Source: Fratercula arctica (Eukaryota > Chordata > Aves > Charadriiformes > Alcidae). From it: a stretch of DNA of 64,000 bases. A program made the translations under genes and the position numbers. The notes beneath the pieces were generated by a model that did no database searches, had not been told where the DNA came from, and worked only from the letters and a program-made list of their open reading frames with translations. The DNA lies in the NCBI GenBank assembly GCA_947846985.1, contig CANTUZ010000003.1:56554096-56618095 (forward strand). Reading direction: 5' to 3'. Below are positions 55,836 through 64,000 of this stretch, piece by piece. Positions within the stretch are counted from its first letter, which is position 1; every line of letters starts with the position of its first letter.

Positions 55836-57000
55836 AGTTCCATGTTTAAGTAATACTGTCTTCCTCTGCCAAGTAAACCAAAGCTCCTAATGGCTACAGT
55901 TTGGGGCTATTTTTCACAGATGTCTGTAAAAACAAATGTAAGAAATGCATTCATGGAGCTAGTGGGATTTTGCATTCATTAATCCGTTTTTTTATAGCAG
56001 CAGAACAATAAGATTTTATTTCTTTTTTGCCATCATGAGTTCTTTACTTGTTTTACCTTTCAAAATCATGCTTCCTAAGATTTCCTTATAAATGAAGGAA
56101 TGAGGTCTTTAGGTTATTTGAAACCTTTGAGTGACTTCTTGTTGACATATTTAACTGTTCAATGCAACAGAAACAAGAATAGGCCTCAGATGAACCCCCC
56201 TGAATACATACCACTAAATTCAATTTTCCCAGTCTCTTAAAACGTGCTGTGTTCTTGTGCTTATTCAGACAGTTTTGAGATATCACAGGCATGGTTTATG
56301 GCCGCTTCTGTTAAGACTCTCCTGGGTATAGAAGACCCTTGTTAAAATACTAAGTAACTACTATTTCTAATCTTATTTGGAGCACATTTGGTGCTAATCT
56401 CAGATATTCCATGTTGGTCTTGTTCTTTGCCAAGTCTACTGAAACTTAGTCAAAGTTGTAAGTACTGACTGTTACATTTGCTGTCATAATTTGTGACATC
56501 ATGTACCACTCCGTTTTTCAAATGCTGAAGTAAGGATATTTCATAGTAGTCTCTATTGACACAGAATAATGTTTTGTACAGGAAATCAGTGAATGATCTC
56601 TCACTGACTTCAATACAAATAAAATTAGATTCAGTATTCTGCACTTTAAAAGGTAGTTATAGATAAACAACCAAGTTATTAAGAGTCTAACATTTGAACT
56701 AAGTGGAGCCTCTGAATCTTTTGGAAAATGTCCCTCTTTAGTTATCATTGGTTAATTACCTTTATGGATTTCCCACCTATTTATCTTCCCCATTTAACTC
56801 CTTAATCTTCTGATAACTGGCTAATAGCTGATATTAAAAGCTTTCAAATCTATTGAGATTTTGGTTTCATTTTGCAAGTGATGTATTGTTTTTGTGTTTT
56901 TAACCATGCTACGAAGTTTTCTTAAAACAGGAGGTAGCAATAAGTACCTCAGTCTTCTTGGTGGCTTCAGCAGTGACTTGCCAGATCTTTTTAGGAGGTT

Positions 57001-60000
57001 TATATAAGAGACGGCATCTCTAACCAGACAGCTCTTGTGCAGTCCTGATACATTCAGCTTATCCAGAAGTCTGCAAAAGGATTGATCTGTTTTTATTTGT
57101 CCAAATATCTGACTATTTACATACTTGTGGGAAGGAAAAAAAAGAAAAGGACTTGAGGCAGCCAAAGTGTTCCAATGAGTCAGTCAGGGCAAGCAATATA
57201 TATTCCATGTGTACTCAGCTTTGAGGAGCTGGATGAACTTATTTTAGTTTTTAAAATATTTTCTCCATACATCTTAATAACCCTTTAAATTTGACTTATT
57301 CGTCTTCCTTCAATACAACTCACAATTCCTTAAGCACTTTACTTTTGAAACCTGCAGCTTGGAAAGATTTTAACAGCATAACAGCTCCTGATTTTTGTGG
57401 GCTGGTGTTAGGTTTATTACTCGGAGTTATGTGCCAGTGGTGTACTTGGGCTGATACAGACAATAGTCTAAGGTTAACCTGTGCCTCAAGGAACTTGCCT
57501 TCTAACCAGACTGAGATAACCACCAAACTGCAAGCACCTGTCTAGCATTGTGGTGGAGAAATAACATTTTCCTGAGGGTGAAGGTGTCCAAAGAAGAAGG
57601 CGGGATTGTTTAGTTTTAGTTAGAAGTACGCTGGAGCTGGTACTGGCCTTGCAATGCTCGTGTGTTTTAGAGAAAGAACTGAAGGCTTGAAGAGGTGACA
57701 CTCGCTGTAGGAGGGTATTCTGGCTGGCGGGACAGAGTGATAGAGGAATGGAGAAACTCTAGGGAAAGGAGCTGGCAGGCCCCACACGTCCAAGAGTAGA
57801 ATATCAAAGAGTGTAAATAAAACCACAGATACTGCAGAGGAAAGTAATAATACTTAACAGAATACCTGGGCAGTTGCCTACTTTTTGACAACTTCAACTT
57901 CCATGTCTCCCAATAGCTGCCCTTTGTCCCCCAAATCCCAAGGAATGAGCTAATGTAAAAGTTAGTCCCAGAAAGACCCCACTCATGTATATAAGGAGTC
58001 AGCAAGATAGCCATTTGGATTGCATCCCATATTTCTAGAAATGTGTGGAAAAAATCATTCTACAGAGAAAGAAAGGAGAAGAATCAAAAGAAGAATTTCC
58101 TTTTTGTTAAAGTAGGTAATATAAATTAGATGTTTGTTATAATCTTTGGCCCTTTGTCTATATTCAATTCTTTCTCAAAGGTCATTTTGTCATACTGGGC
58201 TCAGCAATCCTGTGAAATAGACTTAAGTCTGTCATTTGATGTAAGACAGAATGCGGTCCAATTTAAATAGAAAGATAATGGCTTTTATCCATTTTTTTTC
58301 CTCTTAAAATGCTTCAGCAGTGTTGTCAGAGATCAAAATCTGTGCTGCCAAATAAATACATGGAATTCCTCATGCTAGTGGAAACTGAGGAGCCAAATTC
58401 TCCTGCAACAAGTTGAGATGGACATCTGCAGCATATATATATTAGTGGAAGAGAAAGAAGACTACTATATATCACAGTGTCACATGTATTTTAGCAGAGA
58501 AGAAAGAGGACTCTTGTTCATCTGTTTTATCATGACATTACAAACATGAGGAGCATCTGCTGAACCCAATGCTTTTAGCAGAACAGCAACTTAATTTTTG
58601 TTACTAAAAGATATTTCAAAAGCATTGTTTCAAAAGGCACTTTGAGGTCTCACTGACATTAATGGAAGTTTGGTTCCAAAATGAAAAGAAAAAATATAAT
58701 GTTGACCTTATCAGGTCAAGCTAAGCAGAAGGAATATTTTCCTTTCACTGAATTACGTCATGGTACTGTATTTTGATTTGTTCTTGAATAGACTTTCATC
58801 TGAGGAGCTGAGTCTCAGAGAGTAGAGAAAGTGATAAATATTGACTGATTTGTGCACAGTCATTCAAAAATCAATAGCAGATAAAGACCCAGAGCTCACA
58901 TCTTCTGGCTGCAGCAACAGCCATGCTGCTGATTCGGTAGCACTGTTAATATCAAGCCTGGCTTAAGCACGCAGGTTCATTTTGAGCATTTGAGCACTAC
59001 TCAGGTGCTCAAAAGCAGAGAACATACCTAAGCACATTTCTGAATCATGATCTAACTTTGTTTGCTAGGGAGCTTGGTGAAGCTTGCACTGCATCTGACT
59101 TCTGTACCCATTCAGTCGGTAAACAAAGAGGGTTCAGGCTCTGTCTTACCTCATCCAAACACAGCCATCACTGCAAGAGACCAAAGAAGAGAAATCATCT
59201 TTATTTCATGAGTGGCCACCGTCCACTGATGAATATAAGAAAGATGGTTTAAATTAGGACATTGCAATGCCTCTCTGCCCTAGCTCAAGCCTTATTTATT
59301 CGTGTGCACTGGAACAGCCCAGGCACAAGCACTCAGGCTGCATGGCAACTTGGCAGCAGAGAAGATAAGCTCCAGCAGAAAGGTGCAGTGGACAGCTAGA
59401 GGGGGGGTGGCATGGGGGGCGGGAAACAGATTGATTCCGTGCAAGACATCTGTCAGAGCCTCAAATGAAGACTGGAAATTTGGAAACTAGCGATAGTGTC
59501 AATCCCAGTAGTGCCCGGCACAAGGTGCTCTATAGGTTTCATACAATCAAAAAAATCAATAAAAGATGGAATAGTGTTCTAGATTTCTAGCATCCTATAC
59601 AACTATCTTGTTTTAAACTTCAGTCTAAACCTTCTATTTTTGTTCTGTTTTTATCAAAATAATATTTCAACAGTGATGTATGCAACAGTCCATTTTAATC
59701 AGAGACACTAGTTAGCAGTGTGAGTTGTGAAGATCAGTTTCTTATGTCTCTGTATGACATGTGATTTATTTCCTTCTGTAACAAAGAAGTGCGGTGTTTG
59801 ATTAGAACATTTCCAAATTACTGTCATCTGTCTCCCATGTGGCATTTTCTAGTGGCTGGTCTTACAGTTGAGCTCATTTACAGAAACTACCCTCACCAGG
59901 GGCACAAATTTTCCTCTACTGCACCAAATAACTTCAATGAGGCTTTACACCTTGACGAGAAATTTATAACATAGGGTTGCATTTTCAAAAGTTCTTAGTT

Positions 60001-63000
60001 GTCTTGGTCTATATTTTATTTTCAAACATCTGTCAAAAATCAGTTTGGCTTTTTTTAAGCAACATCTGGAGTAAATTCAAGCAACTGTCTGCTGCTGTGA
60101 CCTTACAACACTACACTATAATACTAATAAAACACACTTTAAAAAAAATTCTCTGTGTTCTGTTAAGCACTGCCTATTTACAAGAACAAGCTAATTTTGT
60201 GAAGACAAATCAGGGCTTTGCATGTCATAGAAGACTTATTTTAAAACTTATTAGGTTACATGGATCAGTTTGCACCCTTTTTCATCAACAAATAATTGAA
60301 AAACATCATCAGCCAATTTGTCCCAGATTTGTAAGCCCTAGGGAACTAGATTTCAGTAGGAAAAAAAAAAAAGAGATAATGAAAGTAAGTAATATTACAG
60401 ACTACACTGAGCCAGGTCTGTTTCCACTCTGCTTCCAGATCTGCAAGTTGAGGGAAAAGTAAAGGGATCCTTTATTTAATAATTAGCTAAGTCCTAATTA
60501 GTTTCAGAAGCCTAGGGAAGGGAGTAAACTAAAATCCTAGCTATGAGTGAATTTATGCGGACATTTTCTCTAAGGTTATTAACAAACAGGAGTAAGCACT
60601 GCAGGAAAAGATTCATTTGTGTGATGTAGGTAGAAGACACAGGAAAGCTTCCAAGCACTCAAGAAAGTGCCTTCTCATAGCTGCAATCACCATAGCTATA
60701 GTAATGTTATTGCTATTACTCCTGTACTAACAAACAGCATTGGCAATACGTTCCATTATGCCTTGAAAAGGCAGTTATTATGCTTACCTGGAAAAGACCC
60801 GCATGCACCCTATGGCAAGAAAGTCAGAACATACCCCAACATACTGTATAAAGCATCAAGATACAGGAATAGAAGACAAGGTAGATGCGTCCATCTTTGA
60901 ACTAACGTGAAGACAGCGATAACAAAATATGTACGGATCTACCTTGGGGTCTGTTATGTTCATACAAAGGGCACATCAACCAGGCTGGCATAAGGAATTA
61001 GGAGAAGAGCAGTTCTCTCTTCACAGCAGCCGGAAAGGGAAAGCCAAGCTGACATGGTAGCTTAATGAATTAAAGCTGTAGCCCGTTAGACCCTGGTGGT
61101 ACAGCCAGGTCAGCACTGTTATTACTGTCAAGTCAAATCATGCCCACATAACTTCTGTTTCTGGGAAGGAAGAAATATTTGCATTTATTTATCTTTGCAC
61201 CAAGAGGCAAAAATTCCCATGAAAGCCATGAATGATTTGCTGACTGAGTTCAGCTGCAAGAATGCCTAACCATGAGGCGAAATGTGTTGCATAAACGTGT
61301 TTATTCCTCCAGGTCCATCCTGACTCCATTTTGCATTATTCCCTGAGGTGGACAAACCTCTAAAGCTTCAAAGTAAAATTAGGGTCAGAGTAGTACACAG
61401 TCGTTCCCATATGGATCCAAGTTTCACAGCATGGAAATCCCAGCTGGTTTGAAAGCAAGCTGGAAATATTATGAGACCAGATTCTTTTCTGAAACTGTTG
61501 GGCGTGTTTGTTTTGCCTCCCTGGGGAGAATGTGGGTTCCCTAAGCCACACTCTGCATTTAGACTCTCTACCCGGAAACCCTAGAGAGGAAATTCTAAAT
61601 CATAGCTTTCTACACGCTGTGTTTGACAGCTGGGTCTTGGAAACTTGCAGTGTCTCTGCTGCTCTCCTGGCTGAAGCCAACAGGATTTCTACAAAGGACT
61701 CAATGGATTTCCCACTGAGGCCCAACAAAGATGTTAGTAATATCAGTTATGATGGAGAATTCTTATCCTAAGCATTCTCCTTTGTTTCTCTTTCACAAAC
61801 AGAAAAAAAAACACTTCAGGAAGAAAGAGCATAATGGCATTGATACAGGTTCATGTACACCTGACCACACCAGGTGTAGAGATGAAAGGTTTTAGATAGA
61901 TACTATTATTTCCCTCAGTGAATTTGCATCCGTTCTTTATGTTCTTCACTAAATACAATAAAACTTGGCAATATTTTACCTTGACTCCTTCGCTTCAGCA
62001 GTTTTAAAGAAACAAAGATTTTTTTTTTCTGTTTTCAAAGGGACTTTGTGTAAATCAAACACAAAATTCCAATGCATTTAGAAGTGGTTTGACATGTCAT
62101 CTCAGCTTTCAGCGTGTCGAGAGAGAAGACTCGATGTTCACTGGCCACCTCAACAAACTACTGCCCTGAAGTCTATTTTGTCATGTGATTCAATCTCTGA
62201 AAACTCACATTTTTAGGCAGCATATTTACCTGCTCTTCCTCATAAGACATGTATACCAAGAGCCCTTGCCTTTCCTCTAGGATTGTGTAATTTTTTGAGC
62301 TACTTATGAGAAAACAGCAGCATGACCTACTGCATCTGCTGGAGAATACTGAATCAGTATAAGCATCAAGCAACATCATCTATTTTAAAGGTAAGCCAAG
62401 CTTAGTCACAGCTGGAGATGAGAGATGGGGAAGGTAGAAGTTGGAGGTAAGAAAGAAGATTTCAGGGCATAAATTTGCTTCATCTGAGCTCATTTCTCCC
62501 CCTTGCGAAAGCCGAAGGTTGGCATTTGAAGTGGGGCTGTCGTGCTGGACATCTTCGGTCTTCTGAAACACCTGGACCTGCCACAGCTGAGCATCCCGTG
62601 GAGCCACAGGAGCTCTCCCGCAGGTCACCTCGCAGTACATGCATCCCCAGTGAGACACAGGCTGGGGTTTTACCTGACAGCTGTTGCCCTGTGATGATCT
62701 GTATTTCTTCTTGTAGAAAGAAAGGTCTGTGGGTCCTATTTGTGTCAGAAATCTCATTTATTTGAGCACAGATGAAAAGCTGAATGAAGCTAAGCTGTGT
62801 TTAGGAACATTAATATAACATGAAAATCAATCAATGAAAACATACAAGAGTCAACTTTTACTTAGGCTAGTTTGAAGTTAGTGAATAGATCAAAGCAGTT
62901 AAAATAAAAATAATGACTTACAAAGACTAATGATAGAGAATAAGAACCTGTACAAAAACAAACAGAACACCTGCCTGAACTTGAGGGTGGCAAGGGAATT

Positions 63001-64000
63001 ATCCCCAATGAAACATATTTCCTGAAACATGTTTACATGAAAATTGCTTGGGGGTTGGGAGCACAAAGTAATTAGCTGAAAAATGACTAGATGGGTGAGG
63101 TTAGCTGCTCTGTTTGTCTAGTCAGCATTTTATGGCCAATGCAATGGAAGCAGAGAAATGGAAAGGAGGGCACTGGAGGTAAAAATAAAAGGAGCAAAGG
63201 ACACATTTGTTTATTTGCCAGAGTCAATAATAATATCCCATAAAGCTACAGGGCTGAAATTATTAGAGCTGATCAAGGATCTCTTACTGTAATGCCTTTC
63301 CAACAGAAAATTCAGTTTCCATCAAGTGGTTGGTTTCCAGAGGAAAATTATATTTAAATGTCATCTTCTGGGAAAAACAGTATTTTGAGCTGATGAATTG
63401 ACCCAAGATGTTTTATTTTAAGTCAGTTAGCTAAACTGTTTTTCCTTCCTATGGCCACTTGCTTCATCTGAGCTCTAGACCAAACACTTTGCTGTCTTAG
63501 GGCTGGGCTGGCCATTGTGGTTTTACAACATCCCCAGTGATGCAAAACAGCCATTACCTGACTGTATGACATGGTGCATCATAGGAATCACTTCAACAGA
63601 GTTTGTAATGAGAGGTATAACTCAACCAGAAAGCTTGGGCCTTAAAATAGAATGAATATTGACTACCATGAGGCAAACACAAGGTTTAGCTGCACCAAAC
63701 AGTGTTGGTTACATACTGTACTGAGTGTTTACAGGCTGGAGTATTACAGGAATTATGATCAAAGCACCTGCAACACTCAGAAAAGCCACGTAGTTTCTGA
63801 GATTCAAACGCAGGCTGTCCCATACAACAATAATGCTCACATAACAGGCTGCCCTTTCAAGGCTGGGTTGAAGCTTATTCCTTGCAAGATTTTCTAGTAA
63901 TCAACTTTACACAAGAAAGTGTTATCCTACAAAGGTACACAGAAGTGGCTAAGTACTTATTTGTGTCCCTGATAAAATGGCATTTTAATGAATATCAGTC
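57001..64000. other. Intergenic region, right end
   Basis: AT-rich unique DNA to the window end. No coding exon, transposon or RNA gene was recognised. A moderately GC-richer patch at about 62505-62660 stands out slightly but has no recognisable content. Confidence 0.68.

Larger units (their letters stand above)
49001..57000. other. Intergenic region, middle part
   Basis: Unique, mostly AT-rich DNA. A somewhat GC-richer patch lies at about 49670-49850, but no gene can be supported in it. A 15-bp tandem repeat lies at 51992-52036 and an A/C-rich tract at 55781-55835. I see no transposon, RNA gene or coding exon. Confidence 0.7.

Noticed and set aside
56821..57165. 114-codon minus-strand frame in the intergenic region
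   Set aside because: No domain is visible and there are no flanking splice signals. It is within chance expectation.
59977..60462. 161-codon + strand open frame
   Set aside because: Its composition is low-information, it contains a lysine run from an A homopolymer, and no domain or conserved motif is visible.

Overview
This window is vertebrate nuclear DNA, most likely from a bird. It holds long introns with consensus GT/AG boundaries, two CR1 LINE retrotransposon fragments (a family typical of birds and other sauropsids), low overall repeat density and one CpG island. I saw no bacterial, plasmid or phage features. The species cannot be named from the sequence alone.

The only protein-coding gene I can support is the 5' part of CNKSR3 (connector enhancer of kinase suppressor of Ras 3, also called MAGI1) on the minus strand. 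Five coding exons are present: 43235-43286 (start codon), 12551-12714, 4587-4789, 3104-3191 and 186-227. They join in frame and encode residues 1-183: the complete SAM domain, the CRIC region, and a 14-codon microexon after it. The exons for the PDZ domain and the C-terminal region must lie beyond the left edge. Introns take up almost all of 1-43234, and intron 1 alone is about 30.5 kb.

Layout: 1-4.8 kb holds exons 5, 4 and 3. 4.8-12.5 kb is intron 2, with an old CR1 fragment near 6.1-6.7 kb. 12.55-12.71 kb is exon 2. 12.7-43.2 kb is intron 1, with a roughly 2 kb broken CR1 copy at about 34.6-36.65 kb. 42.8-44.1 kb is a CpG-island promoter region containing exon 1. 43.8-64 kb is upstream intergenic DNA with no recognisable gene, only small tandem and simple repeats and one exon-like splice-site pair.

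The most striking unexplained structure is an 88-bp perfect palindrome with no spacer (43482-43569, 44-bp arms, about 82% GC) in the CpG island, roughly 200-280 bp upstream of the CNKSR3 start codon. It is either an unusual promoter or 5'-UTR element or an assembly artefact. The remaining findings are modest.
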